Source of the DNA: Deltaproteobacteria bacterium
GTDB taxonomy: Bacteria; Desulfobacterota; DSM-4660; Desulfatiglandales; Desulfatiglandaceae
Direction of reading: 5' to 3'
Length of the DNA: 35,256 nt
Assembly: GCA_019308785.1 (NCBI GenBank)
Contig: JAFDHL010000027.1
Span: 1 to 35,256 of the forward strand
In this document: piece after piece, positions 16,802 to 26,721 of the stretch
Layout of the letters: each line of letters starts with the position of its first letter
Position numbering within the stretch: the first letter of the stretch is position 1
Program-made: the position numbers and the translations under genes
The notes under the pieces: generated by a model
Databases searched by the model: none
Told to the model about the DNA's origin: nothing
Seen by the model: the letters and a program-made list of their open reading frames with translations, nothing else

Positions 16802-17258
16802 TTGAAGATCGAATTCTTGCGGATGAATATCACCTCGAAATCCCCGGAATCAGGCCATCTTGGAGATTCTAATATGGGTGGTGATTTTGGGGCCGAACTG
16901 GTCAAAGCAGGTTTGAGCCACCTGGTGATCACAGGTAAAAGTCAAAAATCCGTATATCTCCTTATTAAAAATGGCGGGATAGAGATCCGCGATGCTCAAA
17001 GGCTGAAAGGCCTTGATACGGTTGAGACGCAGAAAAAAATTCGTCTCGAGCTGGGGGATGAAAATGTCCAGGTCGCCTGTATCGGTCTTGCCGGAGAGAA
17101 GCTTGTAAGATACGCCGGAATCCGCTCAGGCATGAAAAATTCTGCCGGAAGAACCGGAATGGGAGCTTGTCATGGGTTCTAAAAATCTGAAGGCAGTGGC
17201 CGTCAAGGGAAGCCTGGATATCAGGATTTCAGATCCAGAGAAGTATTTGAAACGGAGA
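16802..17258 (+). pseudogene. Relic of an aldehyde:ferredoxin oxidoreductase (AOR) N-terminal domain
   Basis: Translation gives typical tungsten AOR N-domain sequence: ITSKSPESGHLGDSNMGGDF, LVITGKSQKSVYLLIKNGGI, VQVACIGLAGEKLVRYAGI and NSAGRTGMGA. The frame breaks there: the expected V-M-G-SKNLKAVAVKG continues one frame over from the ATG at 17172. This is explained by one extra T at 17167-17168. The first 60-80 residues normally preceding this region and all sequence after EKYLK are missing; the relic ends where rny ends on the opposite strand. No molybdopterin/tungsten-domain remainder is seen nearby. AORs oxidise aldehydes with ferredoxin; this copy cannot be functional. Confidence 0.85.
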
Positions 17259-18821
17259 TCACTTGGCATATTCCACGGCCCTTGTTTCACGAATTACTAT
17301 CACCTTTATCTGTCCGGGATAGGTCAGTTCCTTTTCTATTTTCTTTGCAATATCCTTGCAAATAATATAAGCCTGATCGTCACCGACAATTTTTCCTTCA
17401 ACCATAATACGAATCTCGCGCCCGGCCTGAATGGCGTAGGACTTATTGACCCCATTAAAAGACATGGCGATCTTCTCCAGCCCTTCCAGCCTTTTCACGT
17501 AAGACTCCAGCATCTCCTGACGTGCTCCCGGCCTTGCACCTGACAAGGTATCTGCTGCCTGAACCACAACGGCCAAAACAGTCTCAGGCTGCACATCCTC
17601 ATGATGAGCCGCAATAGCATGAACGACCTGGCTTGATTCTCCGTATTTTCTTGCAAGATCTGCCCCAATAATCGCATGGGGGCCCTCCACTTCATGGTCT
17701 ACAGCCTTGCCAATATCATGAAGCAATCCGGCCCTCTTTGCCTGTTTCATATTCAAGCCAAGTTCGGCCGCTATCACGCCGCTGATAAAGCTGACTTCCC
17801 TTGAGTGCTGGAGTACGTTTTGGGCATAACTCGAACGGTACTTCAGTCGACCGATGAGCTTGACAAGCTCATGATTAATCCCATGGACCCCGACATCAAA
17901 TGTGGCCTGTTCCCCTGCCTCCTTGATACTCCCTTCGATCTCCTTACCGACCTTTGCTACAATCTCCTCTATCCTGGCAGGATGAATCCTTCCATCATCT
18001 ATTAATCTCTCCAGGGAGATCTTGGCCACTTCTCTCCTTACAGGGTTGAACCCGGATAATATAACGGCCTCCGGGGTGTCATCAATAATCAGATCTATCC
18101 CGGTAGCAGCTTCAATTGCCCGAATGTTCCTTCCTTCCCTTCCAATGATCCTTCCCTTCATCTCATCGTTTGGCAGGTTGACCACAGAAACTGTCTTTTC
18201 CGCCACGTAATCCCCTGAGTATCTCTTTACTGCCAGGGCGAGAATTTCCTGAGCCTTCCGGTCAGCCTCAGCTCTTGCCTCATTTTCAATCCTTCGCATA
18301 ATTTTTGCGGCATCATGCCTTGCCTCTGATTCCATTGATCTGATGAGTAACTGTTTTGCCTCCTCACTGGATATACCGGCCAGGTTCTCCAGTTGCCTTC
18401 TCTGATCCTGAATGAGACGTTCATATTCCTCCTCTTTTCGTCTCAGATCCTTATCAATCCGATCAATAGCCCTTTCTCTTTCACCAATTCTACCTTCCCT
18501 TTTCTCAAGCTGTTCAATTTTCCTGTCTAAATTCTCCTCTTTATGAAACAGACGCTTTTCCTGGACCAACAACTGCTCTTTTTTCTCTTTTGTCTCCTTC
18601 TCAAACTCAACCTTCATCTGGTAGAGCGTATCCTTGGCCTGAAGCGCCGCCTCTTTTTTCACTGTTTTGGCTTCTTTTTGGGCCTCCTCAAGTATTCTCT
18701 TCGAATATTTCTCTATGGAATCAACCCTGCTCTCGACGACCTTCTTGCGTATTAAAAAACCGACTGGAATACCCGCAATTAGGCCTACCATAATAATTCC
18801 AATTATATGAATAGCAGTCAT
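17259..18821 (-). CDS. rny: Ribonuclease Y
   Basis: This 520-residue protein has the full RNase Y architecture. An N-terminal transmembrane helix ([20 protein letters not shown]) is followed by a long coiled coil (about 30-200), a KH domain with [15 protein letters not shown], and an HD domain with [16 protein letters not shown]. The C-terminal [18 protein letters not shown] is standard. It is a membrane-attached endoribonuclease that starts mRNA decay. The ATG at 18821 has AGGAG about 13 bases upstream, a long spacing, but the N-terminal sequence supports the start. It follows zapB-zapA on the same strand after about 420 AT-rich bases. Its 3' end meets the AOR relic head-on. Confidence 0.96.
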   Translation of the reverse strand: MTAIHIIGIIMVGLIAGIPVGFLIRKKVVESRVDSIEKYSKRILEEAQKEAKTVKKEAALQAKDTLYQMKVEFEKETKEKKEQLLVQEKRLFHKEENLDRKIEQLEKREGRIGERERAIDRIDKDLRRKEEEYERLIQDQRRQLENLAGISSEEAKQLLIRSMESEARHDAAKIMRRIENEARAEADRKAQEILALAVKRYSGDYVAEKTVSVVNLPNDEMKGRIIGREGRNIRAIEAATGIDLIIDDTPEAVILSGFNPVRREVAKISLERLIDDGRIHPARIEEIVAKVGKEIEGSIKEAGEQATFDVGVHGINHELVKLIGRLKYRSSYAQNVLQHSREVSFISGVIAAELGLNMKQAKRAGLLHDIGKAVDHEVEGPHAIIGADLARKYGESSQVVHAIAAHHEDVQPETVLAVVVQAADTLSGARPGARQEMLESYVKRLEGLEKIAMSFNGVNKSYAIQAGREIRIMVEGKIVGDDQAYIICKDIAKKIEKELTYPGQIKVIVIRETRAVEYAK

Positions 18822-19238
18822 GATAGAACAATGCTCCTAAATTTTACTTAATAAATCCTGACATTAGAACGATATTCTTATTATCAGCATTTATATTCGA
18901 TTTAATTAATGAATCGGGAAGTAAGGATTAAAGGAAGGGCTAAACCTGATTAAGAAGGGTATAAAGGAATTGATCGAGCTTTTAAAAAAGCGAATTTAAC
19001 TTAACTTAATATTACTCATGACAGAAAGTGAACCTTTTCCTTGACAGTATATCTGTCTTTTCTGACTCAACCAACCAAACTTTATATAATTCACCCTTAG
19101 TGGAATTAGTCCTCATAACCTTCGATCCTGCTTTATATTATCATTTCCTCGCTTCCTTGCTTACAAATCTTATCTATACCATTAAAATACACGTGGCGAA
19201 TCGCAGGAAATGTTGTTTTCTCGAAAACCTGGCGTTTC
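18822..19238. other. AT-rich gap between zapA and rny; no gene recognised
   Basis: There is no convincing ORF on either strand and no tRNA. I looked for 6S RNA, which often lies downstream of zapA, and found no long closing stem with a central bubble. Small stem-loops are present (GACAG/CTGTC at 19043-19057; a GCTTTT/AAAAGC palindrome near 18978). The rny promoter on the minus strand is probably here but could not be pinned down. Confidence 0.4.
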
Positions 19239-19520
19239 CTATGTACTAATTGAGTCAATTTGGTAATTCAGCGACCTTGCCCGATTCTGAATATCCCTTA
19301 CTAAATCATCGCGCTCTTTCAGTACATGAAAATAATCGCTGGCAATATGAAAAGCGGCCAATATGGCAGTCTTTCCTTCTGACAGGTCCTTCGTATCCTC
19401 CCTGATCTCCCTAAATCTATCATTCAGGAATTTGGCGATGTTCTGGACCTGCTCTTCGTCTTCATCGCTCTTGATCAGGTATTCATGATTAAATATTTTA
19501 ACTTTGATGGGTTTTTCCAA
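19239..19520 (-). CDS. zapA: Cell division protein ZapA
   Basis: This 93-residue protein has the ZapA fold. The N-terminal strands are KPIKVKIFNHEYLIKSDEDEE, followed by helix VQNIAKFLNDRFREI and the conserved segment KTAILAAFHIASDYFHVLKE, and then a terminal coiled coil. ZapA binds and bundles FtsZ filaments at midcell. The start is a TTG at 19520; no ATG or GTG lies between it and the upstream stop, and the sequence begins at the usual point for the family. It sits 26 bases after the zapB-like gene, so the two are almost certainly one operon. Confidence 0.9.
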   Translation of the reverse strand: MEKPIKVKIFNHEYLIKSDEDEEQVQNIAKFLNDRFREIREDTKDLSEGKTAILAAFHIASDYFHVLKERDDLVRDIQNRARSLNYQIDSIST

Positions 19521-19546
19521 GTGTATCCGTGTATCCCTTCGAAAAG

Positions 19547-19786
19547 CTAAATTTCAATTTGTTCAATTTTCTCCAAAAGAGAAATAATCCTCTGCTTGGC
19601 ACCGTCTCTGGATTCCTTCAGGCGTAATATCTGCTCGCTTTGATCGGCCAGTTTTTCTTCTTGAATCTGGGCCTTTTCAGCAAGAGATTCTTTCTCCTTT
19701 TTCAACGTCCTTATCTTTTCAATCAGACCCTCTATCTTCTCCTCAAGTATCTGAAATTGATCAATATCACCTGTAGTCGTATTCAT
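19547..19786 (-). CDS. zapB: ZapB-like coiled-coil cell division protein
   Basis: This 79-residue, almost wholly coiled-coil protein is rich in Glu, Lys and Leu (FQILEEKIEGLIEKIRTLKK and KLADQSEQILRLKESRDGAK). It is close in length to E. coli ZapB (81 residues) and is followed directly by zapA. The call rests on size, heptad pattern and neighbour, since such short coiled coils carry little sequence identity. The ATG at 19786 has GAGG about 11 bases upstream. Its expected role is to link ZapA-decorated FtsZ rings to the nucleoid. Confidence 0.8.
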   Translation of the reverse strand: MNTTTGDIDQFQILEEKIEGLIEKIRTLKKEKESLAEKAQIQEEKLADQSEQILRLKESRDGAKQRIISLLEKIEQIEI

Positions 19787-19847
19787 GGAGCGCCCATCCT
19801 CGGTTAATAAGTCACTATATTATACCCTTACCCATTATTACGTCAAT

Positions 19848-19879
19848 AAAAAAGGCAAGCGCCTTTGGCTTGCCTTTTC
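19848..19879 (-). terminator. Intrinsic terminator at the end of the ATP synthase operon
   Basis: AAAAGGCAAGC (19850-19860) and GCTTGCCTTTT (19868-19878) form a perfect 11-bp stem with a 7-base loop. On the minus strand the stem runs into TTTTTT, a textbook Rho-independent terminator about 60 bases past the ancestral atpC stop. With A-runs on both sides it could also work weakly on the plus strand. Confidence 0.92.
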
Positions 19880-19948
19880 TACACCATTTCCTTGGAATCT
19901 GTAAGTTATTTTGCCGCTTCTGCAACCTTAATACGGATGATCGCCCTT

Positions 19949-20012
19949 CTTAAGGCCGCCTCAGCCCTTAAAAAATCAATCTTAAGGCCGCCTCAGCCCT
20001 TAAAAAATCAAT
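19949..20012. repeat. Perfect 32-bp tandem duplication within atpC
   Basis: Bases 19949-19980 and 19981-20012 are identical and adjacent. Because 32 is not a multiple of three, the second copy shifts the atpC frame. Removing one copy restores the family-like end of the protein with a stop at 19906-19908. Confidence 0.97.
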
Positions 20013-20348
20013 ATCTTCAGATCCTCTATCCTTTGCTAACCTTTCCTTGGCCCTTTCCATTGCACGCTGTGCGCGTTCCACATCAATATCATGGACCATC
20101 TCGGCTGCATCCACCAGGACAGAAACCCTGTTATTGAAAACCTCGGAAAAACCGGTAGTTACGGCAAGGGATTCCATCTTATCGTCAAGTCTGTAACGAA
20201 GTTCGCCGGGTACAATTCCCGAAAGAAAACCTACGTGCTCAGGAAGTACACCAAACTCTCCCAAGGTCCCGGGGGCAACAACAATATCTACCTCCTGGCT
20301 CACTACTACTTTTTCCGGGGTAATAACCTCCAAATAAAGCTCGCTCAT
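19968..20348 (-). CDS. atpC: ATP synthase F1 subunit epsilon, C-terminus altered by a 32-bp duplication
   Basis: This 126-residue protein has the epsilon beta-sandwich (LYLEVITPEKVVVSQEVDIV, GEFGVLPEHVGFLSGIVPGE) and most of the C-terminal helical hairpin (ERAQRAMERAKERLAK). Epsilon is the central-stalk subunit that couples and inhibits rotation. The ORF now ends AEAALRLIF because the 32-bp tandem duplication shifts the frame. Without it the end would read AEAALRRAIIRIKVAEAAK, 136 residues, a typical C-terminal helix. About 13 residues of the second helix are lost. That helix is regulatory and dispensable in several bacteria, so the enzyme may still assemble. AGAGGTG precedes the ATG, and atpD ends 13 bases upstream. 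Confidence 0.93.
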   Translation of the reverse strand: MSELYLEVITPEKVVVSQEVDIVVAPGTLGEFGVLPEHVGFLSGIVPGELRYRLDDKMESLAVTTGFSEVFNNRVSVLVDAAEMVHDIDVERAQRAMERAKERLAKDRGSEDIDFLRAEAALRLIF

Positions 20349-20361
20349 GTATCCATCACCT

Positions 20362-21795
<1,434 letters not shown>

Positions 21796-21818
21796 TTATT
21801 ATCAAAAACCATTATGCC

Positions 21819-22694
21819 TTATCTCAAGGCCTCAGCACCACCAACAATATCCATCAGTTCAGCCGTAATGGCTGCCTGTCGCGCCTTATTATATACAAGC
21901 GTAAGATTCTCTACAAGTTCATTACAGTTCTTGGAAGCATTGTCCATTGCGGCCATACGGGCAGCATGTTCGCTGGTCTCGTTTTGCAGAAAGGCATTAA
22001 CTATTTGCACGCCGATATGTTTTGGCAGCAGCTCGATTAAAAGCTCCTCAGGATCAGGTTCACACAGGTATTCTGCAGGACTCGATTCTCCTTGCCCTTC
22101 TTCACTCTTCGGCGGCTCAACGGGAATAAGTTTTACCAATGTGGGCTCCTGCCTGGCCATGCTAATAAAACGACTGTAAATCATATAAACCTCATCAATT
22201 TCATCGGCCATATATCTATCGATAAAGCCCTTGGCCATCTGACCAATAAAAGACATGTCTATAATGCCGTACACATTGATATAACTGTCGATAATGTCAA
22301 AACCTCTTTTGCCGAAGTAATCCCTGCCTTTTTTCCCGACAGTGGTTAAACGGCAGTCCACGCCTTTGCCTTTTTGGTCATTGATCCACTTCTCGCCCAT
22401 GTTGATAAGGTTCGTGTTGAAACTGCCGCAAAGTCCTCTGTCGCTTGTAAAGTGAAGCAAAGCAAGGCTGGATATATCCTCTTTTTTTACAAGCAAGGGG
22501 TGGATATCGGGTTCTATCCGGCTCGCAAGATTGCCCAGGACTTCGGAAAACTTGGCCGCGTATGGGTCAAAACCTTCCATCTTTGCCTGGGCACCCCGGA
22601 GCCTGGCAGCTGCCACCATATTCATGGCCCTGGTAATCTGTCTTGTCTTCTTGACGGCTCCTATCTTACGCAGAATATCTCTTAAGGTTGCCAT
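21819..22694 (-). CDS. atpG: ATP synthase F1 subunit gamma
   Basis: This 291-residue protein has the gamma-subunit ends: N-terminal LRDILRKIGAVKKTRQITRAM and C-terminal NKARQAAITAELMDIVGGAEAL, which form the rotating coiled coil. The mid-domain has LALLHFTSDRGLCGSFNTNL. AAAGG lies six bases before the ATG. It is separated from atpA by about 150 bases containing a degenerate repeat cluster, the only sizeable gap within the operon. Confidence 0.97.
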   Translation of the reverse strand: MATLRDILRKIGAVKKTRQITRAMNMVAAARLRGAQAKMEGFDPYAAKFSEVLGNLASRIEPDIHPLLVKKEDISSLALLHFTSDRGLCGSFNTNLINMGEKWINDQKGKGVDCRLTTVGKKGRDYFGKRGFDIIDSYINVYGIIDMSFIGQMAKGFIDRYMADEIDEVYMIYSRFISMARQEPTLVKLIPVEPPKSEEGQGESSPAEYLCEPDPEELLIELLPKHIGVQIVNAFLQNETSEHAARMAAMDNASKNCNELVENLTLVYNKARQAAITAELMDIVGGAEALR

Positions 22695-22762
22695 GTAGCC
22701 TTTCTCTCTCTATACTCATGTTTAATTAAATTCGCCATCAGCGGACTACCTCATGGTAAGCC

Positions 22763-22838
22763 GGTTGAATCTTTAAGTCGTTTTGTCTATTCAACCATTT
22801 GACCACTCAACTATTAGACCATTCGACTACTCAACCGC
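22763..22838. repeat. Degenerate repeat cluster (CAACTATTCGAC family) between atpA and atpG
   Basis: The stretch is built of variants of TCAACCATTTGACCACTCAA and GACCATTCGACTACTCAACC with an 8-9-base period. These are the reverse complement of the GTTGAGTGGTTAA cluster at 9311-9403. It interrupts an otherwise tightly packed operon. Confidence 0.65.
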
Positions 22839-22846
22839 CCTTAACA

Positions 22847-24361
22847 TCAAGCAGACGGCTGGAAAATTTCTTTGAATTCATCAAGGGCCTTTTTCAACTT
22901 TTCATCCGTCTCATCGGTGATATCTTCCTTTTCCTTGATGTCATTCAGGATATCAGAATGCTTGCTCTCCATAAACTCCAGCATCTGACTTTCATATTCC
23001 CCCACGCCCTCTACAGGCCATTCATCTAAATACCCGTTCGCTCCCGCAAACAGGATTGCCACCTCTTTCTCAGCCGGCATCGGTTGAAACTGGGACTGTT
23101 TCAACACTTCGACCAGCCTCTGACCCCTGTTGAGTTGCTGCTGGGTAGCCTTATCCAGGTCACTGCCAAATTGGGCAAATGCCTCCAATTCCCTGAACTG
23201 GGCCATATCAAGACGAAGCGTTCCCGCCACCTTTTTCATTGCCTTTGTCTGGGCAGCACCCCCAACTCTCGAAACGGAAAGGCCCACATTAATGGCAGGT
23301 CGAACGCCCGAGAAAAAAAGGCCCGGCTCCAGATAGACCTGACCATCGGTAATTGAAATCACATTTGTGGGAATATAGGCAGAAACGTCACCAGCCTGGG
23401 TTTCAATGATAGGCAGGGCTGTAAGCGATCCACCTCCCCGTTCATCATTAAGTTTGGCTGCACGCTCCAGTAAGCGGGAATGGTTGTAAAAAATATCTCC
23501 CGGGAATGCCTCCCGGCCGGGCGGCCGCCTGAGTAGAAGGGAAACCTGCCTGTACGATACAGCCTGCTTTGAAAGGTCATCATAAATAATCAGGGCATGT
23601 TGCCCTTTTTCTCTGTAATACTCACCGATCGCACAACCTGAATAGGGGGAAATAAACTGCTGGGTGGCAGGGTCGCTGGCACAGGCCGCGACAACAGTAG
23701 TATATTCCATGGCACCATTACGTTCCAGTACATCAACAACCTGTGCCACAGTAGATTTCTTCTGGCCTATCGCCACATAGATACAATAAATATCGGTGTT
23801 TTTCTGGTTAATAACGGCATCAACACATATAGCCGTCTTGCCGATCTGCCGATCACCAATAATCAATTCGCGCTGACCCCTTCCAATGGGCGTCATTGCA
23901 TCAATTGACTTGAGCCCTGTATACATGGGCTCCTTCACCGGCTGGCGCTCGATAACGCCAGGTGCCACCACTTCAATGCGGCGGAACTCGGTGGCATCAA
24001 TGGGCCCCTTTCCGTCTATAGGCTGACCCACAGCGTCAATAACCCGGCCGAGGACGGCTTCACCCACAGGAATCTCTGCAATCCTGCCTGTTCTCTTAAC
24101 GCTGTCGCCCTCCTTTATTTTGGAATCATCTCCCATGACGGCGACGCCCACATTATCCTCTTCCAGATTAAGACAAAGACCGAAGATACCACCAGAAAAC
24201 TCAACCATTTCCATGGCCATGGCCTTCTCAATCCCGTAGACACGGGCAATGCCATCGCCGACGGATAATACGGTTCCGGTCTCGCTCACCTCTACCTTTT
24301 TCTCGTAATCCTTAATCTGGTCCCGGATTACCTGACTTATTTCTTCTGCTTTGATCTCCAT
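22847..24361 (-). CDS. atpA: ATP synthase F1 subunit alpha
   Basis: This is a full-length 504-residue alpha subunit, the non-catalytic nucleotide-binding subunit. It shows the N-terminal [16 protein letters not shown], the P-loop GDRQIGKTA, the segment [27 protein letters not shown] (in pieces) and the C-terminal alpha signature [17 protein letters not shown]. The ATG overlaps the atpH stop by one base (TAATG), indicating translational coupling. Confidence 0.98.
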   Translation of the reverse strand: MEIKAEEISQVIRDQIKDYEKKVEVSETGTVLSVGDGIARVYGIEKAMAMEMVEFSGGIFGLCLNLEEDNVGVAVMGDDSKIKEGDSVKRTGRIAEIPVGEAVLGRVIDAVGQPIDGKGPIDATEFRRIEVVAPGVIERQPVKEPMYTGLKSIDAMTPIGRGQRELIIGDRQIGKTAICVDAVINQKNTDIYCIYVAIGQKKSTVAQVVDVLERNGAMEYTTVVAACASDPATQQFISPYSGCAIGEYYREKGQHALIIYDDLSKQAVSYRQVSLLLRRPPGREAFPGDIFYNHSRLLERAAKLNDERGGGSLTALPIIETQAGDVSAYIPTNVISITDGQVYLEPGLFFSGVRPAINVGLSVSRVGGAAQTKAMKKVAGTLRLDMAQFRELEAFAQFGSDLDKATQQQLNRGQRLVEVLKQSQFQPMPAEKEVAILFAGANGYLDEWPVEGVGEYESQMLEFMESKHSDILNDIKEKEDITDETDEKLKKALDEFKEIFQPSA

Positions 24362-24912
24362 TAGTTATATTCACCCCTCTTTAATGATTCTTTCAGCCCT
24401 TCAAGCTGGGCCTTTACACTTCCATCCAACACCAAATCTCCTATTTTAACAATAATCCCTCCGATGAGGGACTCATTTTCCTTCACCTCCATCTTGACAT
24501 CCTTTGAAGTCAGCCCAGCCAAGGCCTTCTCCAGCCTGTCCAGTGCATCCGTTTTCAAAGGTTTGGCCGTAATTATATCCGCACGCGTGATTCCAGAAAT
24601 CTCATCCGTGAGCTTCGAATAGTAATCGGTAATCTCTTGAACAACCCCTATCCTGTTTTTGTCGAGAAGGAGTCTCAAAAAATTCTTGACCACATCGGGA
24701 AAAAGGCTCTTTCCCAGAACAACTTCAAGCACATTTTTTCGATCTTCCACGGAAAATAAGCGGTTTGAAACAACCCGAAAGAACTCCTTATTGGCCGAAC
24801 AAAAACTGGCAAATTCCTGAAGGTTCTGTCCGTACTCCGCATATTGCCCGTCTTCCTGCCCTAAACCGAGCAGGGCTTTGGCATATCTCCTGGAAATCCT
24901 TGAACCGATCAA
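24361..24912 (-). CDS. atpH: ATP synthase F1 subunit delta
   Basis: This 183-residue peripheral-stalk subunit begins [13 protein letters not shown], has the conserved core [21 protein letters not shown], and ends [25 protein letters not shown], the delta/OSCP signature. The start is a TTG at 24912, overlapping the atpF stop (TTGA) with GGGGAAG just upstream. The sequence begins exactly where delta proteins normally start. Confidence 0.95.
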   Translation of the reverse strand: MIGSRISRRYAKALLGLGQEDGQYAEYGQNLQEFASFCSANKEFFRVVSNRLFSVEDRKNVLEVVLGKSLFPDVVKNFLRLLLDKNRIGVVQEITDYYSKLTDEISGITRADIITAKPLKTDALDRLEKALAGLTSKDVKMEVKENESLIGGIIVKIGDLVLDGSVKAQLEGLKESLKRGEYN

Positions 24913-25520
24913 TTTAACTTCCCCACACTTTTTATGAATTCATTAACAAGGTTGTCCTGATCACTGTCTTTTATCTCTTTAGCAATAATTTCCTTGGCCT
25001 TTTGGGCTGCAACATCCACCATTTCCTGCTTTAACCTGTCTCCTGCTGCACGGATCTCTCGCTCTATTGTCAGATCCGCTTGATTCAGGATCTGCCTTGC
25101 TCTTTCTTCTGCATCAGCAATAATCCTTTCCTTTTCTTCGATTCCTTCCGCCCTGAATTGATCAATAATTTCTTCCTTCTTTGTCTCAAATTCCTTTAGC
25201 TTTTTCTCCAGCTCTTGATAACGGCTTTCAGCAGTATCCCTTTCAGCCTTCAGGCTATCGAAATTTTTCCTGATTTCTTCCCTTCTGGCTGAAAAAAAAT
25301 CCTTTATCGCAGTTTTTCTTATCACCACAAAAAGGATAATGACTAATAGGGTAAAATTAAGGAAACGGTAACCGAGGTCCAACAGCCGGGCATTGTCATG
25401 TCCATCGCCATGACCTCCCCCCTCTGAGGCGAAACCTAACCCGCAAAGCAAAAGCAGGCCTAATACAATACAACCGGCTATTAATGCAGGGCTCGTTCTC
25501 CGTCCTCGCAGGGTAATCAT
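24909..25520 (-). CDS. atpF: ATP synthase F0 subunit b
   Basis: This 203-residue protein has an extra N-terminal signal-like hydrophobic segment (ALIAGCIVLGLLLLCGLGFA) before a glycine/histidine-rich linker. The usual b membrane helix (NFTLLVIILFVVIRK) and a long charged coiled coil for the peripheral stalk follow. The ATG overlaps the stop of the b' gene by four bases (ATGA). Deltaproteobacterial b subunits commonly carry such a cleavable-looking leader (family knowledge). Confidence 0.92.
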   Translation of the reverse strand: MITLRGRRTSPALIAGCIVLGLLLLCGLGFASEGGGHGDGHDNARLLDLGYRFLNFTLLVIILFVVIRKTAIKDFFSARREEIRKNFDSLKAERDTAESRYQELEKKLKEFETKKEEIIDQFRAEGIEEKERIIADAEERARQILNQADLTIEREIRAAGDRLKQEMVDVAAQKAKEIIAKEIKDSDQDNLVNEFIKSVGKLN

Positions 25521-25945
25521 TGAATGCTCCTCCCCAGTATCTTTTCGGCCAATTCTTGAGAAAACCCGGCAACCTGCTCTTCTAAAATTTTACGCACATC
25601 CGCTATTTTACTTCCCAGTTCTTTATCGGCCTTGTCCTTTTTTTCTTCCACCGAGGAACCTGCCTCTTGCAATATCGCCTTTTCTTCGTCAAGGGCCTGA
25701 CCCTTTACATTCTCTTTTTGCTCATAGCCCTCTTTTCGGGCCTGAACCACGCCCTCTTCGATACCTCTTTCGTTCTGTTCGGACCGATCATTATAATCCT
25801 CTATTGTTTTCTTGAGAGAACTCGTTTCATCATGCCTCTGACTCAGAATTCTGCGAATAGGTCTATAAAGAAAAATATTCAGAAAAAAAAGAAGTAAGAG
25901 AAAATTGGCAATCTGGATGAGCAAGGTAGAATCAATCTTCAGCAT
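25517..25945 (-). CDS. atpF': ATP synthase F0 subunit b' (second b-type subunit)
   Basis: This 142-residue protein has an N-terminal membrane helix (LLIQIANFLLLLFFLNIFLYRPI) with the b-type R-P-I-R-R-I-L-S-Q-R junction and then a coiled coil. Together with the adjacent longer b gene it would form a heterodimeric peripheral stalk. It is the first gene of the F1 cluster. Genes for a and c (atpB, atpE) are not in the window, as expected where they lie at a separate locus. The ribosome binding site is weak. Confidence 0.9.
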   Translation of the reverse strand: MLKIDSTLLIQIANFLLLLFFLNIFLYRPIRRILSQRHDETSSLKKTIEDYNDRSEQNERGIEEGVVQARKEGYEQKENVKGQALDEEKAILQEAGSSVEEKKDKADKELGSKIADVRKILEEQVAGFSQELAEKILGRSIQ

Positions 25946-25984
25946 AACACACGCAACTTTCTTTTTATGAATTGATAAAGGAAT

Positions 25985-26005
25985 GTAGGGGCGGGCCGCC
26001 CCTAC
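25985..26005. repeat. GC-rich palindrome between the bactofilin gene and the atp operon
   Basis: GTAGGGGCGG (25985-25994) and CCGCCCCTAC (25996-26005) are perfect complements around a single G. It is similar in style to a less perfect hairpin at 28721-28748 (GTAAGGTCGG/CCGACCCTAC). There is no T-run after it on the minus strand, so it is more likely a repeat element than a terminator. It could still attenuate readthrough into atpF'. Confidence 0.7.
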
Positions 26006-26069
26006 GAACTAATGAGCAACGCGGTATTCAATCCGGAAATATTTATATCGTCTTGTATAAAACCAAATA

Positions 26070-26441
26070 TCAAGGGAGAACCACCACTTTCTTGTCAGCC
26101 ATCTCACCTTGCTTTTTCATGTGGCAATTTCCCTCAAAAATGGCACCTTCGTCCATCGTAAGAGTGGGGGCCTGGATATTCCCAAAAACTCTACCCGAAG
26201 CAAGCATTTCAATTCTTTTTGCCGCAGAAATATTTCCACGTACTTCCCCGCTAATAATAATACGGGAAGCATGGATATCAGACTGAATGACTGCCGTCTC
26301 ACCGACAATCAAAGTGCCTTCAGTAAAGATCTCGCCCTTAAAAAGGCCATCAACACGGACAGTACCGCTGAAGGATAGTTTCCCTTCAAAATCAGTATCC
26401 TTGCCGAGAAATGCATTGATATGATCCCTTGTGTTTTTCAT
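26070..26441 (-). CDS. Bactofilin-family cytoskeletal protein
   Basis: The ATG at 26441 gives 123 residues; it has AAAGG seven bases upstream and is preferred over an earlier in-frame start at 26510 whose extra sequence is unlike the family. The core has the repetitive right-handed beta-helix pattern of bactofilins: INAFLGKDTDFEGKLSFSGT, VRVDGLFKGEI, LIVGETAVIQSDI, IIISGEVRGNI, KRIEMLASGRVFGNI and PTLTMDEGAIFEGNC. Bactofilins polymerise without nucleotide and scaffold cell-shape or envelope machinery. It lies just upstream of the atp operon on the same strand. Confidence 0.92.
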   Translation of the reverse strand: MKNTRDHINAFLGKDTDFEGKLSFSGTVRVDGLFKGEIFTEGTLIVGETAVIQSDIHASRIIISGEVRGNISAAKRIEMLASGRVFGNIQAPTLTMDEGAIFEGNCHMKKQGEMADKKVVVLP

Positions 26442-26680
26442 CTTATGGCCTTTCCCTTTTTCAATCAGCGCTGCATAACATATTGACTTTTGCATTGCAA
26501 GAAAAATCACAAAATAATTAATCTCCCCAAAAAGGCTTTATTTGATCTGTATGAAAAGCATTGCTGCATATCTTGTCGTAGCCTTTTTTGAGACGGAGAC
26601 AAAACAACATCGTATTTGTGAAGCACAGGAAATAAAGCGTAAGGCTTAGTAAAACGCCGGAAACGGACAAGGCATAAAGA

Positions 26681-26702
26681 ATTGATTGACAAGTCAATCA
26701 AT
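26681..26702. promoter_or_regulatory. Perfect 10-2-10 palindrome, candidate TetR operator over the tetR promoter
   Basis: ATTGATTGAC (26681-26690), then AA, then GTCAATCAAT (26693-26702) is an exact inverted repeat of the size and AT/GA-rich type bound by TetR-family regulators of acyl-CoA metabolism. It overlaps a possible -35 box TTGACA (26687-26692) whose -10 would be about TATTAC (26711-26716). Binding would repress tetR and the downstream operon. No second copy was seen in the window. Confidence 0.75.
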
Positions 26703-26721
26703 ATATGTTTTATTACTGCCC

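Noticed and set aside
18822-19238. Possible 6S RNA (ssrS) downstream of zapA
   Set aside because: The location is right for the group, but the stretch is AT-rich and shows no long closing stem with a central bubble.
26686-26721. TTG at 26686 as the tetR start
   Set aside because: It falls inside the palindromic operator and the extra residues (TSQSIYVLLLP) do not resemble TetR N-termini.
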